Positions 54,068 to 63,035 of a stretch of DNA of 64,000 nt are shown here, piece after piece. The stretch is taken from contig NZ_CP022161.1 of the NCBI RefSeq assembly GCF_002214185.1, positions 372,001 to 436,000 of the forward strand, read 5' to 3'. The stretch is from Streptomyces capitiformicae. Its GTDB lineage: Bacteria; Actinomycetota; Actinomycetes; Streptomycetales; Streptomycetaceae. Below the pieces are notes generated by a model. That model did not search any database. It was given only the letters and a program-made list of their open reading frames with translations, and was not told the origin of the DNA. Within the stretch, counting starts at the first letter, position 1. The number at the start of each line of letters is the position of its first letter. The translations under genes and the position numbers were made by a program.

Positions 54068-55102
54068 ATGAAAGACGATCAAGCCCTGCGCGTGCATGAG
54101 CGCCTGGCGACCTCTCCTCTGCTGTACCCGGTCACCTTCGGTGAAGGCCGCCGCTTCGGACTCTGGGATCTCGCCTCGCTCGCCGAGGGCGCCCTCGGCA
54201 GCTGCGTCGACCCGGACTCGCTGACGGTGTCCAGCGAGAAGCGGTTGCGGCTCGGGCTGGGTGCGACCGGGCAGGAGTGCACGCACGACGACGAATTCCG
54301 ACGGAGGTACTGGATCAGAACACCGAGCGGTCACGGCCCCGCCGGGACGATCGCCGTCGACACCTGGCCGATGGGCGGCGGCGCCCTGCGAGTCTCCTCG
54401 CTCTACGTCCACCCCGTCGCCCGGCGACAGGGACTCGCCTCGGCCGCGCTGGACACGGTCTACGGGGCCTGCCGCGCCGAGGGGTTGCACGGGTTCCGTC
54501 TCGACACGCACTGGACCTGGCAGAGCTCCGTGCGTTACTACCTGGGCCGCGGCCTGTGGACCACCTCGTGGAAGCATTCACTGGGACTGGCCCGGCTGTC
54601 GTATCTGCCGCGGTACGAAGTCAGGGAGGACGGGGAGGAGTTGACGCTGCTGGTGACCGGCTCACCCGAGTCGTCGGACCGCGATGGTACGGCGGCGACA
54701 GATCCCCCAGCACCAGTGATGGTTCCGCTCCTCGTCGCCGGACGCGACGGCGCGTGGCTGCGCCTGCGGGAGACCGAGCAGTACCGGAGCATGCCGGACC
54801 CGCGGGACACCGTACGTCTGTACGCGCGATCGACGTTGGCGCTGCATCTCGCCGTACGGGGACTGCCGTTGGTGCGAGGCGAGACGGAGGCCGCCCGGGC
54901 CGACCGCTGGTGCGACATCGGCGAGCCGGAGGGTCTCGCGTACAAGATCGGGATCTTCGAGCGCGTCGCCCGCGAGGACGGCTGGCGGGTGGCCAGCCCG
55001 TACACAGACACCCGGCGAACCGACCACCCGCCCTACGAAACGGCCCCCCGGCCCACCCCAGGCCGCCCCCAATCCCGCCTCTTCACCAACGGCTTCGCAT
55101 AA
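54068..55102 (+). CDS. GNAT-family N-acetyltransferase
   Basis: This 344-residue protein has one clear GNAT acetyl-CoA site: strand 4 LRVSSLYVHPVARRQGLASA with the R/Q-x-x-G-x-A loop near residue 120, then TVYGACRAEGLHGFRLDTHW and SVRYYLGRGLW. The first 70 residues form an extra helical region, and the last ~150 may be a second, degenerate domain. The acceptor substrate is unknown. Its last 70 bp overlap, tail to tail, the 3' end of the racemase gene. Confidence 0.82.
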   Translation: MKDDQALRVHERLATSPLLYPVTFGEGRRFGLWDLASLAEGALGSCVDPDSLTVSSEKRLRLGLGATGQECTHDDEFRRRYWIRTPSGHGPAGTIAVDTWPMGGGALRVSSLYVHPVARRQGLASAALDTVYGACRAEGLHGFRLDTHWTWQSSVRYYLGRGLWTTSWKHSLGLARLSYLPRYEVREDGEELTLLVTGSPESSDRDGTAATDPPAPVMVPLLVAGRDGAWLRLRETEQYRSMPDPRDTVRLYARSTLALHLAVRGLPLVRGETEAARADRWCDIGEPEGLAYKIGIFERVAREDGWRVASPYTDTRRTDHPPYETAPRPTPGRPQSRLFTNGFA

Positions 55103-55767
55103 CTCCCCGCCCGGCTGGTCATCAGCCCCATCGACACCAATGACTCCGCAAGCTTCACAGCCGCGCCCACCCCATCGACGACAGGCACCCCCAGTTTCTC
55201 CCCGACCACCCGCTGCAGCCCGGTCATCCCGGCGCACCCGAGCACCAGCACCTCGGCCCCGGCATCCCTCGCCCGCTGCGCGGCAACGAGGAAGGCTCGC
55301 GTCGTGCGATCGGAGTCGTCGAGGTCGAGCACACCGAGCCCGGTACCGACGACGGCGGCGCAGTTCCGCCCCACCCCGGCCGCCTCCAGACTGTCCTCGA
55401 TCTGCCCGCACGAACGTTCCAACGTGGTGACGACCCCATAGCGCCGCCCGAGCAGACACGCCAGATGGGCCGCGGCCTCGGTGATGTCGACGACGGGAAC
55501 GTCCACCAGTTCCCGCGCCCCCTCGCGTCCATGTTCACCGAACCCGGCCATGACGACAGCGTCGTACGGCTCCTCGTAGGTCCGCAGGGTGTCGAGAACG
55601 GCGGCCGCCGAGAGGTAACTGTCGAGCCACCCCTCCGCCGACTCGGGCCCCCACGCGGGGGTCAGCCCGGTCACGGTGGTGCCCGGGCCTGCGGCGGCCC
55701 GGGCACCTCGCACGATCTCCTCGGTCATCTCCTGCGTGGTGTTGCAGTTGGTGACGACGATGCGCAC
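55033..55767 (-). CDS. Asp/Glu/hydantoin racemase family protein
   Basis: This 244-residue enzyme is of the cofactor-independent racemase family that includes hydantoin and allantoin racemases. The two catalytic cysteines appear as CNTTQEMTE-type N-terminal region and VLVLGCAGMTGL; VVMAGFGEHGREGARE and RRYGVVTTLERS are further family motifs. Its GTG start follows the stop of the NCS1 transporter by two bases with GGAGGG before it, so the pair is an operon. Together they suggest uptake and racemisation of a hydantoin or allantoin-like compound. Confidence 0.9.
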   Translation of the reverse strand: MRIVVTNCNTTQEMTEEIVRGARAAAGPGTTVTGLTPAWGPESAEGWLDSYLSAAAVLDTLRTYEEPYDAVVMAGFGEHGREGARELVDVPVVDITEAAAHLACLLGRRYGVVTTLERSCGQIEDSLEAAGVGRNCAAVVGTGLGVLDLDDSDRTTRAFLVAAQRARDAGAEVLVLGCAGMTGLQRVVGEKLGVPVVDGVGAAVKLAESLVSMGLMTSRAGSYAKPLVKRRDWGRPGVGRGAVS

Positions 55768-55769
55768 GC

Positions 55770-57272
55770 TCAGCCCTCCGCAACAGTGGGCTCGACAGCC
55801 TTGTCCGAGCCCACACCCGAGGCCGAACCCGCCCCCGCACGCTCATCCCTGCACAGCACCGCGTACAACCCGGCGGCCAGAGCCGTACCGATGAACCACG
55901 AGTACGGCGCGACCGCGCTGAAGTACGACACCAGCGCGAGCACCGCCGAGACCGCCGCGGCGGGCAGGAACGCCCACAGCGCCTTGGGGTTGACGCCCTT
56001 CCGGTAGTAGTAGCGGGAGCCGGGCTCGGCGTTGAAGAGCGCATCGACGTCGATGCGCCCGCGCTTGACCCAGAAGTAGTCGAGCATGATCACACCGAAC
56101 AGCGGCCCGAGGAACGCCCCGAGCCCGCCGAGGAAGTACTGAACGACGGTGGGGTTGGAGAACAGATTCCACGGCGTCACGACCAGCGCCGCCACCGTGC
56201 TGATCATGCCGCCCACCTTGAAGGTGATCTTCTGCGGCCAGACATTGGCGAGGTCGTATGCCGGTGAGACGAAGTTGGCGACGATGTTGACGCCCATGGT
56301 GGCGATGGCGAAGGTCAGAGCGCCGAGAACCAGGATCCAGGTGTTGCCGATCTCGGCGACGAGGTAGGCCGGATCGGTGATCGCCTTGCCGAAGACCTCG
56401 ATGGATCCGGCGGTGACGATGACCGACACGACGACGAACGCGGTCGAGTTGATGGGCAGCCCCCAGAAGTTGCCCCGCTTGACCGTCTTGTAGTCGGGCG
56501 CGAACCGCGAGAAGTCGCAGAAGTTGAGCATCAGCGTGCCGTACGTGGCGAGGACCAGTCCGATCGCACCGAACCACTGCCGCCACTGCTCCCCCACGGA
56601 GACCGGGTTCGGCGTCGAGGTGAGGGAGATCGTCCAGTCGGCCTTGGCGAGGATCCACACGGCGAGGGCGATCATGACGATCCAGATCGCGGGACCGCAG
56701 AAGTCCTGGAACTTGCGCACCGACTCCATGCCCTGGCTGATGATCAGCGCCTGGATGAGCCAGAGGGCGACGAAGGTGATCCAGCCGAGGTGGTGCAGGC
56801 CGAGGAAGGAGTCGTGGGTCCAGGACTCCAGGCCCGGCCAGGCGGCGAGCAGCATGATGTTGACGGCGACGGACGCGAGGTAGGTCTGGATGCCGTACCA
56901 CATGATGGCGATCACCGCCCGGATGACGGCCGGGATGTTGGCGCCCCAGATACCGAAGCTGATGCGGCTGACCACGGGGAACGGCACGCCGTGGCGCTGC
57001 CCGATCTTCCCCATCCAGTTCATGCCGACGTAGATGATCACGAAGCCGACGAGCAGCGACGTGAAGACCTGCCAGACGTTCATGCCGAGGACGAGCAGGC
57101 CGGCGGCGAAGGTGTAGTTGCCGAGGTTGTGGACGTCGGACATCCACAGGGCGAAGAGGTCGAAGACCTTCCAGTTGCGCTTCTCGGCGGGCGCGAGGTC
57201 TTCGTTGGTGAGGCGGGGGTCGGGGACGAACGCTGTGGTGCCGGTGGCTTCGGCATGGTCGGCGAGGGACAC
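55770..57272 (-). CDS. NCS1-family nucleobase/hydantoin/allantoin transporter
   Basis: This 500-residue membrane protein has twelve helices and the NCS1 layout: after NEDLAPAEKRNWKVFDLFAL comes WMSDVHNLGNYTFAAGLLVLG, a substrate- and Na+-site helix, and FPVVSRISFGIWGANIPAVIRA. Family members import uracil, allantoin or hydantoins with sodium or protons. GTG 57272 has GGAGG 5 bases upstream; an extension to 57368 would run through the operator, which argues against it. It is followed at once by the racemase gene and faces the GntR regulator. Confidence 0.93.
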   Translation of the reverse strand: MSLADHAEATGTTAFVPDPRLTNEDLAPAEKRNWKVFDLFALWMSDVHNLGNYTFAAGLLVLGMNVWQVFTSLLVGFVIIYVGMNWMGKIGQRHGVPFPVVSRISFGIWGANIPAVIRAVIAIMWYGIQTYLASVAVNIMLLAAWPGLESWTHDSFLGLHHLGWITFVALWLIQALIISQGMESVRKFQDFCGPAIWIVMIALAVWILAKADWTISLTSTPNPVSVGEQWRQWFGAIGLVLATYGTLMLNFCDFSRFAPDYKTVKRGNFWGLPINSTAFVVVSVIVTAGSIEVFGKAITDPAYLVAEIGNTWILVLGALTFAIATMGVNIVANFVSPAYDLANVWPQKITFKVGGMISTVAALVVTPWNLFSNPTVVQYFLGGLGAFLGPLFGVIMLDYFWVKRGRIDVDALFNAEPGSRYYYRKGVNPKALWAFLPAAAVSAVLALVSYFSAVAPYSWFIGTALAAGLYAVLCRDERAGAGSASGVGSDKAVEPTVAEG

Positions 57273-57330
57273 GGGGCCTCCAGGTGCGAGGGAGACGGGG
57301 AGAGGATGGAGCGGACCAGCACTGGGGGGC

Positions 57331-57344
57331 TTTGGTATACCAAA
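57331..57344. promoter_or_regulatory. GntR (FCD-type) operator TTTGGTATACCAAA
   Basis: A perfect 14-bp palindrome in the 165-bp region between the transporter operon and the divergent GntR gene. TGGTATACCA is the classic core bound by FadR/FCD-type GntR regulators, so autoregulation and control of the transporter/racemase operon are likely. Confidence 0.75.
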
Positions 57345-57436
57345 CTGCCGACATGGTCCTCCCGTCAACCGGTCTGACCGATGTCGCTGTTGTTAACGCC
57401 GTGTAAAACACCCCAGGGGTCGGCGAAGATTGCCCC

Positions 57437-58114
57437 ATGAGCTCCGTGGCTCCGCAAGGAGCGAAGATCGAACCCCTGGGCGCGGTGCGCGAGCGCGTCC
57501 TCGCGACCCTGCGGCAGGACATCATCGCGGGCCGCCTGCGCCCCGGCGACCGGCTCGTCGAGCGCGAGCTGGCGGACCGCTTCGGGGTCTCCCGAGTCCC
57601 CGTCCGTGAGGCGATCCGCGCCCTGGTGGCCGAGGGCTTCGTCCTCTTCGAGACCCCGCGCCGCACCGTCGTCCGCCGTCTCACCCCGGCCGACGTCGCG
57701 GAACTCTTCGAGCTGCGCGAGGCGTTGGAGGTGTACGCCGCCGGGCTCGCCGCCGCCCGCGCCACCCCGGAGACCCTGGCGGAGCTGTCGGCCCTGCTCG
57801 ACCAGGCGGCGGCCGCGACCCACGCCGGTGACGCCGAGACGATCACCGACGTCAACACCCGTTTCCACGACGGTGTCCTGGCCATGGCCGGCAACAGCCT
57901 GCTCATCTCCGTCATGGAACCGGTCGCCGGCCGACTGCGCTGGCTCACCCGCCAGAACACCGAGTGGCCCCAACTCCTCGCCGAACACCGCGAGATGTAC
58001 GAGGCGATCGCCTCCGGCGACCCGGACCGCGCCCGGGCACACGCGCTCACCCACGTCCGGACCAACTACCGCTCCACGGTGCGGCACTTGTTCGGCGAGG
58101 ACCAGGACTCGTAA
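57437..58114 (+). CDS. GntR-family regulator with FCD domain
   Basis: This 225-residue regulator has an N-terminal winged helix (GDRLVERELADRFGVSRVPV, REAIRALVAEGFV) and a C-terminal all-helical FCD domain with the metal-binding His/Asp set in DVNTRFHDGVLAMAGN, HREMYEAIASGDPDRARAHA. FCD regulators usually release DNA when a carboxylic acid or similar metabolite binds. It is divergent from the NCS1 transporter/racemase operon, and the perfect operator at 57331-57344 lies between them. Confidence 0.93.
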   Translation: MSSVAPQGAKIEPLGAVRERVLATLRQDIIAGRLRPGDRLVERELADRFGVSRVPVREAIRALVAEGFVLFETPRRTVVRRLTPADVAELFELREALEVYAAGLAAARATPETLAELSALLDQAAAATHAGDAETITDVNTRFHDGVLAMAGNSLLISVMEPVAGRLRWLTRQNTEWPQLLAEHREMYEAIASGDPDRARAHALTHVRTNYRSTVRHLFGEDQDS

Positions 58115-58206
58115 GCACCACCGACAGCCCAAAAATCCCGGGTCTCCCGCCCCCACTCCCACCTACACTCTGCCGACCCTTCAACTCAGGCAGTGAGGAC
58201 GGCAGC

Positions 58207-59682
58207 ATGGTCAGCAGACGTGGGTTGTTGAGCGGAGCGGCAATCGTGGGCGTCGGTGCGTTCACGGGAGCGGTGCAGAGCCCGGGGACCGCCGCGGCGG
58301 ACGCACCACTCAACACTCCGTTCACCCCCGTCACAGCCCCGCATCTGGCGGAGGCCGAGCGGATGGTGCACTACCAGCGGCTCCTGGCCTCCGGTTATCT
58401 GCCGGGCGGCCTCCTCGGGCACTGGCCGCTGGACGGCACGGGCGCCGACCGGTCCGGCCACGAGCGGCCGGTCACCCTCGGCTCCGGGGCGTCCTGGTCG
58501 ACCTTGCGCGCCGGCGGCGACCTGACCTTCGACGGCACGTCCAACGCGTACGCGGCCACGGCCTCCGTCCTCGACACCACGGCCCCCTTCACAGTGTCGG
58601 CCTGGGTGCGCCTGGCGGACGGCGACTCACCCGCCGACCTGGCGACCATGTACACCGCGGTCAGCCAGGACGGCACCAGCGCCAGCCGCTTCCTCCTCCA
58701 GTACGACCCGGCGTTCAGCACCTGGGCGTTCAAGGTGCGCAGCGAGGACCAGAGCACCAAGGTCTCCGCCGTCGCCACCACCCCGGCCGCGCTCGGTGTC
58801 TGGACACATCTGACCGGAGTGTGGGACGGCACGCAGATCCACCTGTACGTGAACGGCGAACTGAAGGGCAGCGCCGCCACCACGCTGTCCTGGGCCGCCA
58901 CGCGGGGCTTCAACATAGGCCGCGCCAAGTGGGACGGCGCACCGGTGAACCGCTTCAAGGGCTCGGTGGACGACGTACGGGCCTACGGCCGTGTGCTGAG
59001 CGCCGACGAGATCTCCGTCATCAGCGGCCGCACCGCCGACCTGAACAACCAGTACCTGGTCGGCTCCGCGTCCACGGTCACCTGGGGCACGCCCGACGAC
59101 CTGACCAGCTGGATCGCCAAGGCCCGCTGTTCCTCCTTCATCACCTGGGTGCTGAAGGACACCTATGGCTGGGCGAGCGACGCCTATTTCACGCAGTACT
59201 TCCAGGACCGCATCCCCGAGGCCGCCGACTACCGCAAGGCCTTCACGGACGGCACCGGCGGCCCCCACTTCAAGCGCATCCGCAAGGTCACCGACCTGCA
59301 GCCCGGCGACCTGATCGCCGTCGACTACAACGGCAGCGACCCCGACAACACCGGCCACATCGTGATGGTCCGGCAGGTCAAGGACGTCTTCACCGGGTCG
59401 GTGAACTTCAGCGGCGAGACCCAGTACGCCGTCGAGGTCGTCGACATGACATCCGACCCCCATGGCGTATACGGCCTGTCCAGCTATGCCCAGTATCCGG
59501 ACACCCGCATGGTCAGCGACGTCGACGGCGCGAACTTCCAGGGCGTCGGCATCGGCCACATGATGTTCTACGCCTCCGACACCACCGGGGAGTTCTCCCG
59601 CTACCGCTGGAGCGTCAACTCCAGCTCCGCGAAGACGTACGCCGTCGCCGACCGGCCCATCTCGGCGGCCCGCGTCGTCTGA
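58207..59682 (+). CDS. Secreted LamG-domain protein with a cysteine-peptidase/amidase-like C-terminus
   Basis: This 491-residue exported protein has a twin-arginine-type signal (MVSRRGLLSGAAIVGVGAF, cut near AAADA). Residues ~65-240 are a laminin-G/concanavalin-like fold (LGHWPLDGTGADRSG, FTVSAWVRLADGD, VWTHLTGVWDGTQIHLYVNG, GSVDDVRAYGRVLSADEI). The C-terminal domain has a Cys in AKARCSSFITWVLKDTYGW and a His in DNTGHIVMVRQV, the spacing of NlpC/P60 or CHAP amidases. It may bind a polysaccharide or cell wall through the LamG part and cut peptides there. No close relative of known activity comes to mind. Confidence 0.82.
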   Translation: MVSRRGLLSGAAIVGVGAFTGAVQSPGTAAADAPLNTPFTPVTAPHLAEAERMVHYQRLLASGYLPGGLLGHWPLDGTGADRSGHERPVTLGSGASWSTLRAGGDLTFDGTSNAYAATASVLDTTAPFTVSAWVRLADGDSPADLATMYTAVSQDGTSASRFLLQYDPAFSTWAFKVRSEDQSTKVSAVATTPAALGVWTHLTGVWDGTQIHLYVNGELKGSAATTLSWAATRGFNIGRAKWDGAPVNRFKGSVDDVRAYGRVLSADEISVISGRTADLNNQYLVGSASTVTWGTPDDLTSWIAKARCSSFITWVLKDTYGWASDAYFTQYFQDRIPEAADYRKAFTDGTGGPHFKRIRKVTDLQPGDLIAVDYNGSDPDNTGHIVMVRQVKDVFTGSVNFSGETQYAVEVVDMTSDPHGVYGLSSYAQYPDTRMVSDVDGANFQGVGIGHMMFYASDTTGEFSRYRWSVNSSSAKTYAVADRPISAARVV

Positions 59683-59704
59683 CGCTCAGCGCATCGTCTG
59701 ACGC

Positions 59705-60667
59705 TCAGCTCTTGGCGTACTTGTCCGTCGCCTCCACCAACGCCTGCGCCATGTCCGGCGCGCCCGCGTTGTGTCCCACGTCGTCGACGAGGACCAACTC
59801 ACTGCCGGGCCAGGCGTGGTGGAGGCGCCAGACGACACCGAGGAGATTGCCTGGGTCGAGACTGCCCTGGACGAGCGTGCCGGGGATGCCCTTGAGCAGG
59901 GGAGCGTCACGCAGGACGACGCCGTCGCGGTCGGTCTGGTCGAGGAAGTGGTCGTTGCCCCAGTAGTGGGTGACGGTACGGGCGAAGGAGTAGCGGAACA
60001 CCGGGTTCTCGTAGCGCGGGACGGAACGGGGCGGCTGCGCCGCGATCGCCGTCTCCCAGTCGGTCCAGGCCCGCGCCGCCCGAGCCCGCACCTCGGCGTC
60101 GGGCGACTCGAGCAGCCGGTTGTAGGCGGCCGCGGCGTTCCCCTCGCGCTCGTCCTCAGGCAGTTCGGCCAGGAACCGTTCGAAGGCCTCCGGGAAGAAC
60201 TGCCCGAGTCCCCTGGTCAGCAGGGCGACTTCGGCGTCGCTACCGGAGGCGACCCCGGTGAGGACCAACTCGGTCACCGCACCCGGATGCGTCTGCGCGT
60301 ACCGCAGCCCCAGCACCGACCCCCACGACACGCCCCACACCAGCCACCGCTCGATCCCCAGGTGCCGTCGCAACAGCTCCAGGTCGGCGATGAGGTGAGC
60401 GGTCGTATTGACGCTCATGTCGGTCTCGTAGGCGCCGGCCGACGGCGTGGACCGCCCGCACCCACGCTGGTCGAGCTGCACGATCCGATACGCCTCGGGG
60501 TCGAAGAGGCGCGGGAACCAGGCGTTGGCCTCGGAACCCGGCCCACCGTGCAGCACGACCGCCGGCTTGCCCCGCGGATTCCCGCTGACCTCCCAATACA
60601 CGTGGTTGGCGTCACCGACGTCGAGCATGCCGTGGTCGTACGGTTCGATCTCGGGATAGAGAGGCAT
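59705..60667 (-). CDS. pip: Proline iminopeptidase (prolyl aminopeptidase)
   Basis: This 320-residue alpha/beta-hydrolase removes N-terminal proline from peptides. It shows HGGPGSEANAW near residue 40 for the oxyanion hole, the nucleophile elbow WGVSWGSVLGL near 112, QLDQRGCGRSTP, and the C-terminal catalytic Asp/His in GSLDPGNLLG and DDVGHNAG. The length and motif set match S33 prolyl aminopeptidases. ATG 60667 is the start. It is cytoplasmic, convergent with the LamG gene; between their stops the 15-mer CGTCTGACGCTCAGC occurs twice (59677, 59695). Confidence 0.93.
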   Translation of the reverse strand: MPLYPEIEPYDHGMLDVGDANHVYWEVSGNPRGKPAVVLHGGPGSEANAWFPRLFDPEAYRIVQLDQRGCGRSTPSAGAYETDMSVNTTAHLIADLELLRRHLGIERWLVWGVSWGSVLGLRYAQTHPGAVTELVLTGVASGSDAEVALLTRGLGQFFPEAFERFLAELPEDEREGNAAAAYNRLLESPDAEVRARAARAWTDWETAIAAQPPRSVPRYENPVFRYSFARTVTHYWGNDHFLDQTDRDGVVLRDAPLLKGIPGTLVQGSLDPGNLLGVVWRLHHAWPGSELVLVDDVGHNAGAPDMAQALVEATDKYAKS

Positions 60668-60735
60668 TGCGCGACCCTAACCGGCATACGACCCGGTCGG
60701 CAGCCGCTTTTCCGCCGGTCACGAGCCGGCCCCGA

Positions 60736-61479
60736 CTACGAGGTGATGCTCAACCCCGCCGCCCTGGCCGCCGTACGCAGAACCTCGCGGAGCATCGCGG
60801 GGGTCAGCCGGCCGGTGAAGGTGTTGCGCTGGCTCACATGGAAGCAGCCGAAGAGGTCGAGCCCGTCGAGCGGTACGTGGATGCCGTGCCCGAACACGGG
60901 CCGCGGCCGGGGCACGTCCCAGCCGGCTGCGGCGAGCGCGGGCAGCGTGGCCTGCCAGCCGAAGGCACCGAGCACGATCACGGCCCGCAGCGACGGCCGC
61001 AGCAACTCCAGCTCGCCGACCAGCCACGGCCGGCACGTATCCCTTTCCTCGGGGGTCGGCTTGTTGGCGGGCGGTGCGCAGTGCACAGGTGAGGTGATCC
61101 GCACGCCGTACAGCTCCAAGCCGTCGTCGAGGCCGACCGCCGTGCCACGCGAGGCGAGGCCCACGTCGTGCAGCGCCGCGTACAGCACGTCGCCCGAGCG
61201 GTCGCCGGTGAACATCCGCCCGGTCCGGTTCCCCCCGTGCGCGGCGGGAGCGAGCCCGATGATCAGCAGCGCCGCGTCGGGCGGCCCGAAGCCCGGCACC
61301 GGCCGCCCCCAGTACTCCTCGTCGGCGAACGCGGCCCGCCTGGTCCGGGCCACCTCCTCCCGCCACTCGACCAGCCGGGGACAGGCACGGCACCCGATGA
61401 TCCGGGCGTCGAGCGCGGCCAGCCCCTGGTCACCACCGTGACCGAGGTGAACGATCCCACCGCCGTCGCCACTGCCCAT
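60736..61479 (-). CDS. Uracil-DNA glycosylase, family 5 (UdgB)-like
   Basis: The 247-residue enzyme removes uracil (and often hypoxanthine) from DNA. Motif A reads GLAPAAHGGNRTGRMFTGD, lacking the polar Asp/Asn of family 1/4 as typical of family 5, and motif B reads CFHVSQRNTFTGRLT. Four cysteines (CRACPRLV near residue 29-32; PVHCAPP and DTCRPWL) would hold a 4Fe-4S cluster. ATG 61479 is the first start with the proper family beginning, but its GGAGG is only one base away, so the start is not certain. It adds to the window's set of DNA-repair genes. Confidence 0.88.
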   Translation of the reverse strand: MGSGDGGGIVHLGHGGDQGLAALDARIIGCRACPRLVEWREEVARTRRAAFADEEYWGRPVPGFGPPDAALLIIGLAPAAHGGNRTGRMFTGDRSGDVLYAALHDVGLASRGTAVGLDDGLELYGVRITSPVHCAPPANKPTPEERDTCRPWLVGELELLRPSLRAVIVLGAFGWQATLPALAAAGWDVPRPRPVFGHGIHVPLDGLDLFGCFHVSQRNTFTGRLTPAMLREVLRTAARAAGLSITS

Positions 61480-61727
61480 GCCTCCACGGTACGGCCGGTG
61501 ATCGCCTCCCCGGAGGCTGGCTGATCGCCTGACGCGGTGGGCGCATCTCGTGGGCGCATCTCGTGGGCGCTCGGCGATTGGCAGTTTCGTCTCGGCAAAG
61601 CGCCTCGCTCGCGACGTACCGCTGGGACAAATCCGCCAATCGCTGCCTGCCGCGCACTGCCCGCTGCCTGAATTCACCGACGGCTTCATCGCCTCCCCGG
61701 GCCACGGCGGCGAGCTAAGGTCGAGGC

Positions 61728-62210
61728 ATGGCTTCTGAAGGTACGGACGCGCGGGCGCACGGCCCGGGCACCACGAACCGGGATTCCGGCGCTGCGGCGG
61801 CCGCCGAGGCCGCTCGCCCGGTGGGCGGCGAGACCGTGCGCATCGACAGCTGGATCTGGTCGGTCCGTCTGGTCAAGACCCGTTCGATGGGCGCCACTGC
61901 TTGCCGGGGCGGTCATGTCAAGGTCAATGGCGAACGCGTCAAGCCCGCTTACTCGGTCCGCGTCGGCGACGAGGTACGGCTGCGCCAGGCCGGGGGGCAT
62001 GAGCGGATCGTCATCGTCAAGCGTCTGATCCGTAAGCGGGTCGGCGCGCCCGTCGCCGCCGAGTGCTACATCGACAACTCACCGCCGCCCCCGCCCCGCG
62101 AGGCCACCGCCCCCGCAGGGATCCGCGACCGAGGCACCGGCCGCCCCACCAAACGCGACCGCCGAGACCTGGAGCGCCTCCGCGGCTTCGGCGGGACCGG
62201 CGGCTCCTGA
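61728..62210 (+). CDS. S4-domain RNA-binding protein (Hsp15-like)
   Basis: This 160-residue protein has an S4 domain at residues ~37-95 (IDSWIWSVRLVKTRSMGATA, HVKVNGERVKPAYSVRVGDE), as in ribosome-rescue protein Hsp15/RqcP relatives, which bind rRNA in stalled 50S subunits. It has a disordered acidic/Ala-rich N-terminus and a basic Pro/Arg tail (GRPTKRDRRDLERLRGF), usual for actinobacterial homologues. AAGG lies 7 bases before ATG 61728. It is convergent with the DoxX gene. Confidence 0.9.
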   Translation: MASEGTDARAHGPGTTNRDSGAAAAAEAARPVGGETVRIDSWIWSVRLVKTRSMGATACRGGHVKVNGERVKPAYSVRVGDEVRLRQAGGHERIVIVKRLIRKRVGAPVAAECYIDNSPPPPPREATAPAGIRDRGTGRPTKRDRRDLERLRGFGGTGGS

Positions 62211-62232
62211 GCCCGCGTGTTGCGCCGCCGCA

Positions 62233-62286
62233 GGACAGCGCCGGGGGACTTCCCGTCCTCCACCGGGAAGCCCCTCGGCGCTGTCC
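62233..62286. terminator. Bidirectional terminator hairpin between S4 and DoxX genes
   Basis: Two 23-bp arms match at 21 positions (GGACAGCGCCG ... CTTCCCG and complement) around a short loop, exactly between convergent stops at 62210 and 62341. Confidence 0.8.
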
Positions 62287-62340
62287 TCCGCGCGGACATC
62301 ACCGCGGCGGTCACGTGAGCGGCGATCAGATGAGCGGCGA

Positions 62341-62787
62341 TCACGCCTCCCGTCGTACGAGCCGCACCAGCCCGGCCGCGTCCTGGCGCCGCGCCCACGC
62401 GATCACGACGAGCGGGACCATCAGGATGAGCGGAGTCGCCGCGTACTCCCCGTCGAAGACGGCGACCTGGGTGATGAACGCCCCCACCATCAGCGCGCCC
62501 AACGCCCCCGCCGCGACCGGGGCCAGCACGGGGATCACCAGCCCGATCGCCCCGGCCAGTTCGAGCGCGCCGATGGTGTACATCCCCGCGCTGCCCCAGC
62601 CGAGCGTCTCGAAGGACTCGGCGGCCGACGGGTGCGCGATCAGCTTGGGCAGCGCGCTCGCGAGCGCGTAGAAGAGCGCGAGCACGATCTGCAGAGCGCT
62701 CAACGAGATCCGGGCACGCCTGCTACGAGCGGTGCCGTTCGCGCCGGAGGCGGCGACTCGGGTGACGGGAGCGGTGGTCTCGGACAT
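62341..62787 (-). CDS. DoxX-family membrane protein
   Basis: This 148-residue protein has four helices (LSALQIVLALFYALASALPK; MYTIGALELAGAIGLVIPVL; AAGALGALMVGAFITQVAVF; LILMVPLVVIAW). The DoxX mark ALELAGAIGLV in helix two and KLIAHPSAAESFETLG after helix one are present. Members take part in thiosulfate or quinone redox and, in mycobacteria, oxidative-stress membranes. AGGAGA precedes ATG 62787. Confidence 0.9.
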   Translation of the reverse strand: MSETTAPVTRVAASGANGTARSRRARISLSALQIVLALFYALASALPKLIAHPSAAESFETLGWGSAGMYTIGALELAGAIGLVIPVLAPVAAGALGALMVGAFITQVAVFDGEYAATPLILMVPLVVIAWARRQDAAGLVRLVRREA

Positions 62788-62965
62788 GGGGTTCTCCTGA
62801 GTGAAGCAGTTCCGTGTTGCTGTCACAGAGGTAGACCGAGGCACTGCGCCGAACTCATCGGTGCCCGCCGTAAATTCGCGCCGCCTTTATCGCCCCTCTC
62901 CCTCTCCCCCCTCCCCTCCCGCCCTCCTCCGCCTCGCCCCGCCTCTCCCCCACCCCGCCGGCAGC

Positions 62966-63035
62966 GGCCGTCACCCCACCGGCACCGCCTTCACCCCACC
63001 GGCACCGCCGTCACCCCACCGGCACACCGCCTTCA
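62966..63035. repeat. 18-bp tandem repeat at the 3' end of the methyltransferase gene
   Basis: Three to four imperfect units of GCCGTCACCCCACCGGCACC-like text. They span the stop codon at 62971 and encode the last residues GGDGGAGGVKAVPVG on the minus strand. Slippage here has probably changed the protein's terminus. Confidence 0.75.
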
